Shown: positions 7,010 through 14,006 of the stretch, in pieces
Position numbering within the stretch: position 1 is the stretch's first letter
Layout: every line of letters starts with the position of its first letter
Assembly: GCA_009783145.1 (NCBI GenBank)
Contig: WRHR01000006.1
Location: 1-63,743 of the forward strand
Length of the DNA stretch: 63,743 bases
Source: Alphaproteobacteria bacterium
Lineage (GTDB): Bacteria; Pseudomonadota; Alphaproteobacteria; Rs-D84
Direction of reading: 5' to 3'
The notes under the pieces: generated by a model
The model's input: the letters and a program-made list of their open reading frames with translations, nothing else
Told to the model about the DNA's origin: nothing
Databases searched by the model: none
Program-made: the position numbers and the translations under genes

Positions 7010-9163
7010 ATGACGGACGAGAGAGAACCCATTTCCAAAACAGAACTAGCCGCGGCGCCGGATTCCGGCATGCCCGTGTTTTCTTTCTCCGCGACCGATG
7101 ACAACGCGGGCCTCGCTCCCGAATATTTCGAGATAGAGGGGAACAAGTTCGCGGGATTTTACGACGGGGCGCACCGCCTGATTTTCGTTCTGGACGAAAC
7201 GCATACGGAAAACACTCCGAACGCATTGCTGGTCATCGGGGCGCAGGGCGGCCGCAAGTGGGACGATATCCTGGGCAACGATTACAAGCTTGATCTTGAA
7301 GAAATCCGGCCCAAGAAAAACAACAAGTATCAAAAGCTGGACATCGATTACGAAGGGTTGGGGATTTACGGGCAGCTTATCGCCGATTACAGAACCGGCG
7401 GCGATACTGGGGCATCTTTGCAAGCGCTGGGCGATTTTCGCGCCCTTGTCGGGAAAAAGCTGGCGGAGGCGCGTCTGTTGGCGGCAACGCGGGAAATCGA
7501 AATCGCAAGCGCGACGATGGAAAAAGCCGTTGCCGCCATCGCAAAGCTGCGCGCGCAATTGAAGTCTTTGAAAACAAAGCTGGCCGAGGCAAAGGCCGGC
7601 ATCGGGAAAAAGCCTACCAAGGAATCCGCCGCCAAGATTTTGAAAATCCAATCGCAGGCGGACAAGGCGGATGAAAAGGAAAAGCGCGCCGAGCAGCGCA
7701 TGCGCCGCGCGAAAAAACGGCAGGAAGACGCAATGCGCGACGCGGAAACCGCGCGCAAAATTCTGAATGCCGCAGCGCCCGTCCGGGAAGAACGCGTCGT
7801 GCAGCCGGTCGGGGCGCACAAAGAGACAAAACACAAGGAGCCGGAAATGGCAGACAAAAATAATCATGAAGAACCAAAGCCTTTGTTCGATCGAGATCCG
7901 GAGATAATCGATGATAAAATCGCTTTCCAGCCGATAGGGTTTGAAACAACGGGCTCATTTGACGCAGGCGCCGCGCAGCCGGCTGCCGCCGATACGGTAT
8001 TCCCGACTCCTCAGCCGGCGGAAGAACCCGCCTACGCTGAAGCTCCGGCGGACAGGCCAATAACGGTCGCGCCGGTTATGAATACGGCGACCCCGATAAA
8101 CATGACTACGCCCGCATTTTCCGAAACTCCGACGACCCAGCCCGCCGGAGCTTACTCGCCGACGATGCAAATGGCGCCACCCTTCGCCGAGGCTTCGGGT
8201 GGCAGGCCGGTGCATCCTGGGGGCGGCGGAATGATGCCTTTGTCGCCCGGAACGCATGGCGCGAACAATAAAAAACCGACCGCGATTTATTATATTATGC
8301 TGATACTGCTGATCGGCTTGTCGATATTGACTCTTTGGTTGTATCAGACACGTATGGATAACGCAGCGGCGCCGGAATTGGCGTCAGCCTCAAATCAGCC
8401 GGAATTGATAACCGCTCCGAAGATATCAAAAACCGCGCCGCGGCCCCAAGCGACCGACAGATATATATATGTGCCGGCCCCCGGCGGAACCGCAGCAAAG
8501 ACCGAGCCCGCGCCGCAACCTCAGCCGTTTCTTGAACAGCCCGCGTCAAAACCGGAGTATAGAATAGTATCGCAGCCGTACTTCGAAGCCGAAGAAGAAG
8601 AGGCTGTAACGGTCAATAAGCCGGAATACTCGCTGTTGGGCCCGTCAAGGTACGAGCCGGAGGCCGCGCCAGAGCCGGTCATAGAGCAGCAATACTTTGC
8701 GGAAGAATCCGAGTATATGAGAACGAGCCAAGCCGAAGGCGGGCGAAGTTCGAATAACTACGAGGATACGCGCAGCGAAGCGAGCGAATCTGATGTCTAT
8801 GAGATAGCGGCAGGCGGAAGCTTATCAGGCAACTTGTCCGAAATGGCGGCCGAGGAAGATTTTTACGAAGCTCCGTATGAAGCGCCAATGGCCGCACCCG
8901 AACCCGAGGTTTTCTATAACCCCAGCACGGATAACAGCACATATGCGGATTTCTCGGACGAATCCCCCTTCGCCGAGGCTATGGGGGACAGGCTGCCCGC
9001 GCAGGAAGCTATGGAAGAACCCCAGCAGCAATACTGCAGCAGCGGCACCGAACCGGACGAGGACGGCTGCTGCCCGGGCGAGAATCTGCAATGGGTGGAA
9101 AGCTTTAACGGGTACGGCTGCTGCTCGGCCGAAGATGGTGAATGCTATCCGCCGATGAGGTAA
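7010..9163 (+). CDS. large single-pass membrane protein with coiled coil and Cys-rich tail
   Basis: Not a family I recognise. Of 717 residues, ~1-140 form a soluble N-terminal domain, ~150-260 a Lys/Ala/Glu coiled coil, then a Pro-rich linker, one membrane helix (about 425-446, IYYIMLILLIGLSILTLWLYQ-like), a second Pro/Glu-rich region and a short cysteine-rich C-terminus (CCPGE, YGCCSAEDGECYPP). With the N-terminus inside, the Cys-rich tail would be periplasmic. Three in-frame palindromes (8028-8055, 8177-8202, 8963-8988) add PAYAEAPADR, PPFAEASGGR and SPFAEAMGDR. It starts 3 nt after gcrA and ends at a strong terminator, so gcrA and this gene form a two-gene operon. Confidence 0.85.
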   Translation: MTDEREPISKTELAAAPDSGMPVFSFSATDDNAGLAPEYFEIEGNKFAGFYDGAHRLIFVLDETHTENTPNALLVIGAQGGRKWDDILGNDYKLDLEEIRPKKNNKYQKLDIDYEGLGIYGQLIADYRTGGDTGASLQALGDFRALVGKKLAEARLLAATREIEIASATMEKAVAAIAKLRAQLKSLKTKLAEAKAGIGKKPTKESAAKILKIQSQADKADEKEKRAEQRMRRAKKRQEDAMRDAETARKILNAAAPVREERVVQPVGAHKETKHKEPEMADKNNHEEPKPLFDRDPEIIDDKIAFQPIGFETTGSFDAGAAQPAAADTVFPTPQPAEEPAYAEAPADRPITVAPVMNTATPINMTTPAFSETPTTQPAGAYSPTMQMAPPFAEASGGRPVHPGGGGMMPLSPGTHGANNKKPTAIYYIMLILLIGLSILTLWLYQTRMDNAAAPELASASNQPELITAPKISKTAPRPQATDRYIYVPAPGGTAAKTEPAPQPQPFLEQPASKPEYRIVSQPYFEAEEEEAVTVNKPEYSLLGPSRYEPEAAPEPVIEQQYFAEESEYMRTSQAEGGRSSNNYEDTRSEASESDVYEIAAGGSLSGNLSEMAAEEDFYEAPYEAPMAAPEPEVFYNPSTDNSTYADFSDESPFAEAMGDRLPAQEAMEEPQQQYCSSGTEPDEDGCCPGENLQWVESFNGYGCCSAEDGECYPPMR
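8028..8055. repeat. in-frame palindrome in the 717-aa protein gene, copy 1
   Basis: A degenerate copy (CCGCC...GGCGG arms) read as AYAEAPADR. Confidence 0.7.
8177..8202. repeat. in-frame palindrome in the 717-aa protein gene, copy 2
   Basis: A near-consensus copy with arms CCACCC/GGGTGG around GCCGAGGC, read as PPFAEASGGR. Confidence 0.85.
8963..8988. repeat. in-frame palindrome in the 717-aa protein gene, copy 3
   Basis: Arms TCCCCC/GGGGGA around GCCGAGGC, read as SPFAEAMGDR. Different arms, same fold and frame as copy 2. Confidence 0.85.
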
Positions 9164-9164
9164 A

Positions 9165-9190
9165 AAAACGCGGGCAAGCCCGCGTTTTTT
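9165..9190 (+). terminator. intrinsic terminator after the gcrA operon
   Basis: An ACGCGGG/CCCGCGT hairpin with an AA-containing loop, flanked by A and T runs, directly after the stop codon. Confidence 0.9.
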
Positions 9191-9325
9191 AATGACTAAT
9201 TACTAATGACTAATGTTTAATGTTTAATGATTAATGTATGACATATACGATGTCCTTTATAAAGGACAAGTATGAATTTTATTCACTGGTATTAGTAATT
9301 AGTAATTAGTCATTGGTCATTAAAA
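9191..9325. repeat. heptamer-arm hairpin element with GTCCTTTATAAAGGAC core
   Basis: The left arm (9191-9240) is tandem 7-mers of the TAATGAC/TAATGTT type. The right arm (9290-9325) is their complement (ATTAGTA/GTCATT type). The core palindrome GTCCTTTATAAAGGAC is at 9252-9267. The right arm supplies the last codons and stop of lpxB (MTND). Confidence 0.85.
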
Positions 9326-10508
9326 TGTCTCCCGCAATAATTTCCGCGGCGGGGCGCGTCCGGTGCCAGAGTTTATCCGCGCTTGCCAATTGGGAAATCA
9401 TCTTTTCGCGTGCCTCTGGATTTTCCAATTTGCAGACTTCGCGCATTATGTTTTCCACAGTCGCATGCTTGCCCAATAATTCCGGATAGACCGTTTTCTT
9501 TAGCAGAATATTCACCAGCGATACCCATTTTATTTTTAAGAACAAGCGCGCCAGGAATTCTGTAAATGGATTCATTCTATAAACAACAATCGCAGGAATA
9601 TGCATGATGGCAAGCTCTGCCGAAACTGTGCCGCTGGCCGCAATCGCAATGTCCGTTTTTGCGAACAAATCATATCGTTTTGCAGCTGGAATAAGCTCTG
9701 GTTTAAAACAATAATTTGCAGTTTGTTCGCGAATATATTTTTCAGTAGTCTCAACAACCGGGATATAAAAATTCCACCAAACATTTGGATTTTGATAACA
9801 AATCTGCTCGGCCGCGCATCGCAGCAACGGCAATAATTTCTTTACCTCTGACATTCGCGAACCGGGAATAAGAGCAATATTTTTTTGAGGGCGTAAGCCC
9901 GCATTTCCATCGGCAATAAAACATTCGCGCGGAGAATTTTTTAATGTATGTTCCGTTTCCTTTTTTACTTTTGCCATTTGCCATTTGCCATTTGCCATTA
10001 TCCCATCCGCAATCGGATGCCCTACGGGAATTGTGTTCAGGCCATGCTGAGTAAAATAGGGAACCTCGAAATCAAAAAACGCATACAGGCGGTCAAAGAT
10101 TTTCGCAAACTCTTTTGCGCGCCCGGGCCTCCACGCCCAGACTTGCGGCGCAACAACATGATAAAATTTTGACGGGCGTGATTCTTTTTCCTTTACTTTT
10201 TTTATAACGCGTTTTACAAATCCGGGACTATCAATAGTCAGAACTATATCCGGCTGAAATTTTATAATAGCATTTACGGTCTCGCGAATTCTGCGCGTCA
10301 AAGTCCGCGCGCGCGCCAGGACTTCAAAGAATCCCATCACCGCCAGATCCGAAATCGGAAACAGAGATTGCAGGCCCGCGGCGCGCATATGCTCGCCCCC
10401 GATGCCTGCGAACACAGTGTCACGGGGCAGCGCGCGCATGATTTTCTCGCCCAGAACATCGCCGGATACTTCGCCTGCGATTATAAAAATCTTGAGGGGT
10501 TTGCTCAC
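9306..10508 (-). CDS. lpxB: lipid-A-disaccharide synthase
   Basis: A glycosyltransferase (GT19) joining UDP-2,3-diacylglucosamine and lipid X to make the lipid A disaccharide at the inner membrane. The N-terminus IFIIAGEVSGD and the central VWAWRPGRA, LIPGSR and AASGTVSAELA motifs are typical, and 400 residues is close to the usual length. Two repeat-derived segments stand out: an insert before LIPGSR encoded by four GCCATTT heptamers (9973-10000, read NGKWQMA) and the C-terminal MTND from the neighbouring heptamer hairpin. The start overlaps the lpxA stop by ATGA, so the two are translationally coupled. Confidence 0.95.
   Translation of the reverse strand: MSKPLKIFIIAGEVSGDVLGEKIMRALPRDTVFAGIGGEHMRAAGLQSLFPISDLAVMGFFEVLARARTLTRRIRETVNAIIKFQPDIVLTIDSPGFVKRVIKKVKEKESRPSKFYHVVAPQVWAWRPGRAKEFAKIFDRLYAFFDFEVPYFTQHGLNTIPVGHPIADGIMANGKWQMAKVKKETEHTLKNSPRECFIADGNAGLRPQKNIALIPGSRMSEVKKLLPLLRCAAEQICYQNPNVWWNFYIPVVETTEKYIREQTANYCFKPELIPAAKRYDLFAKTDIAIAASGTVSAELAIMHIPAIVVYRMNPFTEFLARLFLKIKWVSLVNILLKKTVYPELLGKHATVENIMREVCKLENPEAREKMISQLASADKLWHRTRPAAEIIAGDILMTND
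9973..10000. repeat. four heptamers (GCCATTT) inside lpxB
   Basis: Three exact GCCATTT units and one GCCATTA, encoding part of a non-conserved insertion between the catalytic halves of LpxB. Confidence 0.85.
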
Positions 10509-11296
10509 TGTTTCGCCGAAACGCCGCGCTGCGACCGGTTTTCTATAAAGTCAATCGCATCCATAGCGTATTTGTTATTCTTTACTTCCTTACGAACATT
10601 CTTCAGCCTGTCCGCCGCAGTCGTGCCGTCTTCTTCTTTGGAAAAGAACGCGGTGTAAACCGCATGGATCGCATGAATGTCTTCGGTCGTAAAGCCGTGG
10701 CGCATCAATCCGACCTTGTTGATCGTGCGGTAAACGCCATGGCGCCCTTCGAATATGGAATAGGGAAGAACGTCCGTCGCGATTCCGGTCATCCCGCCGA
10801 CAAAAGCGTTGCGCCCGATGCGGCAGAATTGAACGATGCCGCTGGCCGCCGATATAATCGCATTATCTTCTATCTCTACGTGCCCGGCAACCTGAACCAA
10901 GTTTGACATGACGACGCCATTGCCTATCTTGCAGTCATGCCCGATATGAGCATTCACCATAATTTGGCAGTCGTCGCCGATTTCGGTGCCGGTGCTGGCC
11001 GGAGTTCCGGAATGAATCGTCACATATTCGCGAATACGATTGCGCTTGCCGATAGAGAGACCGGTCATCGTGTCATGGTCTTGAAATTTCAAGTCTTGGC
11101 TCATAACCCCCAGCACCGCAAAAGGATAGACGATCGTGTCGTCGCCGATTTCCGTATGGCCGTCTATTACCACGCTGGATACCAATTCCACGCGGTCGCC
11201 CAAGGTGACGTTTTCGCCGACCGTGCAAAACGGCCCGATTTTCACGTCCGCGCCGATCTTGGCGTTTTTATGAACTATTGCGGTTGGATGAATCAT
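10505..11296 (-). CDS. lpxA: acyl-ACP--UDP-N-acetylglucosamine O-acyltransferase
   Basis: The first enzyme of lipid A synthesis, transferring a 3-hydroxyacyl chain to UDP-GlcNAc in the cytoplasm. The 263 residues match the family. It begins IHPTAIVHKNAKIGADVKIGPF and shows left-handed beta-helix hexapeptide repeats throughout the first ~190 residues. The catalytic His lies in the NAHIGHDC segment (about residues 117-124), and the C-terminal helical domain is complete. The gene order lpxA-lpxB with ATGA overlap is the common arrangement; lpxD and fabZ are not in the window. Confidence 0.96.
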   Translation of the reverse strand: MIHPTAIVHKNAKIGADVKIGPFCTVGENVTLGDRVELVSSVVIDGHTEIGDDTIVYPFAVLGVMSQDLKFQDHDTMTGLSIGKRNRIREYVTIHSGTPASTGTEIGDDCQIMVNAHIGHDCKIGNGVVMSNLVQVAGHVEIEDNAIISAASGIVQFCRIGRNAFVGGMTGIATDVLPYSIFEGRHGVYRTINKVGLMRHGFTTEDIHAIHAVYTAFFSKEEDGTTAADRLKNVRKEVKNNKYAMDAIDFIENRSQRGVSAKQ

Positions 11297-11357
11297 AACG
11301 CTGGATTATATCCGCAGCGCATGAGAATCTGTATTAAATTAATATAACGAATTATAA

Positions 11358-11383
11358 CAACCCTTCGCCAAGGCTTCGGGTTG
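11358..11383. repeat. intergenic copy of the 26-bp palindrome
   Basis: Arms CAACCC/GGGTTG around GCCAAGGC between lpxA and the membrane protein gene. The altered arms remain complementary. Confidence 0.8.
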
Positions 11384-11393
11384 CAAGCAATCA

Positions 11394-12455
11394 CTAAATA
11401 AGACTACGGATTGCGCCCGCCGCGTCAAACTTCGGTTTTTCTCGCATCAATATAATCGCCGCGCAGACCAGCACGGGCATAGCGGTCAAAATCCCGAACA
11501 GGCAAAGCGACAGAACCCAAAGGTCTTCGGACGCGGACTTCAACATTGGCGCGTCCTTCGCCGCATGATGACGCACGGCAAGAAACGACGTCGCCGCAAA
11601 AACCAGCCCCAAGCAAAGGAACGCCAGCGCGCTTTCCGTCAGAATGAACAGGACGAATACCATTACCGCGATTGCCCGCGCAAGCCACATGAGCTTCTTA
11701 TACCAGGATTCTTTCAGCCAGCCGGACGGACGGACGACGCGCGTCATAATGCTGCCGATAATCGCAAGCGCCGCCGCCATCAGAAACAGAATGTGAATTA
11801 CCGTCAGATGCCCCAATTGGCCGAATCGGAAGAACTCCGGCTGCATAATCAGCCCGAATGTCAGCGCCGCCGTCAGGGCTATGACTATGAAATCCAGATC
11901 GAATTCCGCGCGGTTGTTTCGAATCATCCAGCGCCCAGCGCCGAATCCGAACAAGACCGCGGCGAATTGAACCAGCGCCGCATGCCAATTGCCGAACGCG
12001 CAAAGCCCGACCACGACGGCGACAACGAACGGAGCGGCGACATCGGTCCTTTTCTTCCACCTTGTCCACCGGAGCCTTGGCGAAGGCGGATTTTCCTTTG
12101 TCTTTATAAGACTTCCGACGGATTCGACGCGCCAGCCCGCGAACAGAGAAATAACGAAAATACATGCCGCCGTAACGGTTAAAAGCCCCATCGATACTCC
12201 GTCGCGCAAAGCGTCGAAATTCTGGTGAGTCAGCAGCCAGACCGCGATGAACAAAACCGACCAGCCGGCAAGGGTCTGACGCTTGGCTTTGAAATCTCCG
12301 GGCAGGAATCGCTTTGAAATTTCCGGCGCGAAAATCCAGAAAATCGCGAATATGGGCAGGCACAGCAAAGCGCTCCAAAAGAAATCCGGACCGCGCAGCG
12401 CGATATTGTTAAAGCTGCTGACTGCAGATTGAACCACAAGCGATGGGTCAAACAT
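11394..12455 (-). CDS. multi-pass membrane protein of unknown function
   Basis: Not recognised. 353 residues with roughly nine or ten hydrophobic segments and short polar loops. Two short basic loops carry Trp and Arg (TRWKKRTD, GWLKESWYKKLMW). The first basic loop coincides with a palindromic repeat (12065-12090) read as ENPPSPRLRWTRW, so it probably varies between strains. The start codon lies 43 bp from that of the divergent methyltransferase gene. Nothing in the sequence indicates a substrate. Confidence 0.75.
   Translation of the reverse strand: MFDPSLVVQSAVSSFNNIALRGPDFFWSALLCLPIFAIFWIFAPEISKRFLPGDFKAKRQTLAGWSVLFIAVWLLTHQNFDALRDGVSMGLLTVTAACIFVISLFAGWRVESVGSLIKTKENPPSPRLRWTRWKKRTDVAAPFVVAVVVGLCAFGNWHAALVQFAAVLFGFGAGRWMIRNNRAEFDLDFIVIALTAALTFGLIMQPEFFRFGQLGHLTVIHILFLMAAALAIIGSIMTRVVRPSGWLKESWYKKLMWLARAIAVMVFVLFILTESALAFLCLGLVFAATSFLAVRHHAAKDAPMLKSASEDLWVLSLCLFGILTAMPVLVCAAIILMREKPKFDAAGAIRSLI
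12065..12090. repeat. in-frame palindrome in a membrane protein gene
   Basis: A TCCACC...GGCGGA version of the element (one arm mismatch) around GCCTTGGC, encoding part of a cytoplasmic loop. Confidence 0.7.
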
Positions 12456-12498
12456 TATAATTTGCCTTTCTAGTAAGAAGTCCTTATTATAAGAGCGT

Positions 12499-13176
12499 AT
12501 GAATCAAAAACAAGACTTTTTTACAGCGCTGGGCGGGCGAGTGAAATTTCGCCATGGAAACTACAACCTAACCAGCGACGCCGTATGGCTGGCAGCATTC
12601 GCGGCGGGCAAAAAAGCAAAAACGATTTTGGATGTGGGCATAGGAACAGGGGGCGCGGCGCTTTGTCTGCTGGCGCATAATTCGAATCTGCAAGCCACAG
12701 GAATTGATATTTCCGAATCAATGCTGGCCGAATGCGCGGAAAATGCCAAGCTTAACGGCCGCGAATTAGAGCTGATTCGCGTGGACATTTTCAAATGGAA
12801 GACGAACAGGACTTTCGACGCCGTCATAACCAACCCCCCGTATTTCAAGGGCAGCGCGGCAAGGCACAATGCTCATCACAACGCGGATATATACGAATGG
12901 ACGCAGAAATGCCTGAAGCGCGTGCGCCCGCGCGGATACTTTTTTACTATAGTCGATAGCGCGGTCGCCGACCAAATCATCGCGGCGCTGCATGCGGGCA
13001 GGGCGGGCGAGATAGAAATCCGGCCCCTGTTCGGCGCGAAGAATATTGCGGAGCGGGTTCTGATAAGCGCGCGTTTGGGCGTCAAAACCGGCACGAAAAT
13101 ATTCGCCGGCCGACAGATGAATGATGAAATGGTATTAAGGGATGGCTTGACTTTTGGTGAAAATGTATTATATTAA
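12499..13176 (+). CDS. tRNA1(Val) (adenine37-N6)-methyltransferase-like protein
   Basis: An SAM-dependent N6-adenine methyltransferase of the TrmN6/YfiC type. SAM-binding motif I is ILDVGIGTGGAALCLLA (about residues 42-58), motif IV is the catalytic NPPY (about 112-115, VITNPPYFKGSA), and the opening FRHGNYNLTSDAVWLAAF resembles the family. TATTAT at 12485-12490 lies 8 nt before the ATG and there is no Shine-Dalgarno, so the mRNA is likely leaderless. The promoter of the following SRP RNA lies inside the 3' end of this gene. The exact target base is inferred from family. Confidence 0.8.
   Translation: MNQKQDFFTALGGRVKFRHGNYNLTSDAVWLAAFAAGKKAKTILDVGIGTGGAALCLLAHNSNLQATGIDISESMLAECAENAKLNGRELELIRVDIFKWKTNRTFDAVITNPPYFKGSAARHNAHHNADIYEWTQKCLKRVRPRGYFFTIVDSAVADQIIAALHAGRAGEIEIRPLFGAKNIAERVLISARLGVKTGTKIFAGRQMNDEMVLRDGLTFGENVLY
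13147..13174 (+). promoter_or_regulatory. promoter of the SRP RNA gene
   Basis: TTGACT at 13147-13152 and TATATT at 13169-13174 with 16 bp between them, embedded in the end of the upstream methyltransferase gene. The expected start is about 13181. Confidence 0.6.
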
Positions 13177-13179
13177 AAG

Positions 13180-13254
13180 CTCGGGCGGACGAAGCAAGAA
13201 GCCAGCGGGTCAGGGGGAAACCAGCAGCCCAGCGTCCCATATCGGGTCGCCCAC
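13180..13254 (+). ncRNA. ffs: signal recognition particle 4.5S RNA
   Basis: Domain IV of the bacterial small SRP RNA is recognisable: GGGTCAGG, a GGGAAAC tetraloop region, then CAGCAGCCC (about 13207-13230), giving the symmetric loop that binds Ffh. The outer helix pairs GGGCGGAC (13183-13190) with GTCGCCC (13246-13252), with one bulged base. It is shorter than the E. coli 4.5S RNA. The stretch is preceded by a promoter and followed by a strong hairpin. Confidence 0.8.
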
Positions 13255-13273
13255 TTATTTTTATTAATCGTAA

Positions 13274-13303
13274 TACAAGGGCGGAATGTTTTCCGCCCTT
13301 GTA
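13274..13303 (+). terminator. perfect hairpin after the SRP RNA
   Basis: A 13-bp stem (TACAAGGGCGGAA and its complement) with a short loop. The T tract is interrupted, and the hairpin ends just before the -35 box of the next unit, so it insulates the two transcripts. Confidence 0.75.
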
Positions 13304-13304
13304 T

Positions 13305-13333
13305 TTGCATTTTCTTATTTTACGATGTATAAT
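13305..13333 (+). promoter_or_regulatory. promoter of structured leader RNA, copy A
   Basis: TTGCAT at 13305-13310, 17 bp, TATAAT at 13328-13333. Exactly the same two boxes and spacing drive copy B at 30090-30118. Confidence 0.85.
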
Positions 13334-13339
13334 TGCGCT

Positions 13340-13512
13340 GACGCCAAGCGTTTTGGCGTTGAGGAATAAGAACCTCTTACGGTTGTCTTAAAAAGACGTA
13401 AAACTCCTGTCCAGGCAGGAGGCCGTCGAATAAGGCCTATGTCTAATAAGGCGGGCTATCCGTATAGTTCTTATCCTCCTGCCACTTTTTTTCTAAAAAA
13501 AAGTGGCTTTTT
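13340..13512 (+). ncRNA. structured leader RNA with attenuator, copy A
   Basis: A candidate riboswitch or attenuator not matching any class I know. In order: a hairpin ACGCCAA/TTGGCGT (13341-13359); GAGG...CCTC; a domain closed by GGCAGGAGG (13414-13422) pairing with CCTCCTGCC (13475-13483) and containing GGCCGTCGAATAAGGCC; then a terminator hairpin GCCAC.../...GTGGC (13481-13507) followed by Ts. The closing stem and the terminator share the bases GCC, so they compete. CCTCCT can also pair with the AGGAGG before the downstream ORF. Copy B at 29925-30083 is homologous, with compensatory changes in the first hairpin (ATGTCGG/CCGACAT). Confidence 0.75.
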
Positions 13513-13529
13513 AATTTAAGGAGGAAAAA

Positions 13530-13733
13530 ATGACAGAACCGCCGACCGACGAAGAAACAAAAACCTTCCAAACGATGATTACCCTGGCCATCGCGGAACT
13601 CTCCGAGTATCCTTCTATTATGGCCTTGTTATGCGGAGTGCAAAGAATCAAATCCGAATACGAAAAAATTCTTAGCCGGCCGCCTATTTTTTTGGGGTTT
13701 ATACTGATAACTCAGCAAAATTATTATAAATGA
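13530..13733 (+). CDS. small acidic protein behind leader RNA A (C-terminus altered by insertion)
   Basis: Not recognised. 67 residues with an acidic, helical N-terminal part (TEPPTDEETKTFQTMITLAIAEL). It starts after a strong AAGGAGG ribosome binding site immediately downstream of the leader terminator, so its expression should depend on read-through. The last ~14 residues (FLGFILITQQNYYK) are encoded by the 87-bp inverted repeat of the adjoining island, which implies that the original C-terminus was replaced when the island inserted. The second leader RNA precedes an unrelated small basic protein. Confidence 0.7.
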   Translation: MTEPPTDEETKTFQTMITLAIAELSEYPSIMALLCGVQRIKSEYEKILSRPPIFLGFILITQQNYYK

Positions 13734-13780
13734 GAATTATAACGCTATATATAGCAGAATCTACGGGAAAATCAAGATAT
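13694..13780. repeat. left 87-bp inverted repeat of a ~1.17-kb island
   Basis: Perfect inverted match to 14773-14859. It starts inside the small ORF at 13530-13733, whose end it replaces. Confidence 0.95.
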
Positions 13781-14006
13781 CTTTGACCGCAAGAATACGC
13801 TGTATATCTCCAATCTGAAATTCGTGCAGATTAACCTTTCTCTGTATAGGTTTGACTTTAATAGGTATTTGGACGGCACACGACCGCGTCCGCATTTTAT
13901 GGACGCTGATTATGCGAAAGAACTAACGCAAACTACGCCATCTGTCCGTATCAACTTTGAAGGCGGGCAGATTACTGACGATTTGGACGATAATCTGTTA
14001 TAGAAA
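13781..14006 (+). pseudogene. coding-like remnant inside the island
   Basis: An open frame without a start codon runs from the left inverted repeat to a TAG at about 14000. Its translation has protein-like composition (NTLYISNLKFVQINLSLY, then RINFEGGQITDDLDDNLL). It looks like the C-terminal part of a gene cut off by the repeat. No family recognised. Confidence 0.45.

Noticed and set aside
13340-13512. tmRNA, 6S RNA or RNase P RNA
   Set aside because: No alanine-tRNA-like end or tag frame, no long central bubble, and none of the conserved RNase P blocks. The terminator-plus-ORF layout and second copy fit a leader RNA.
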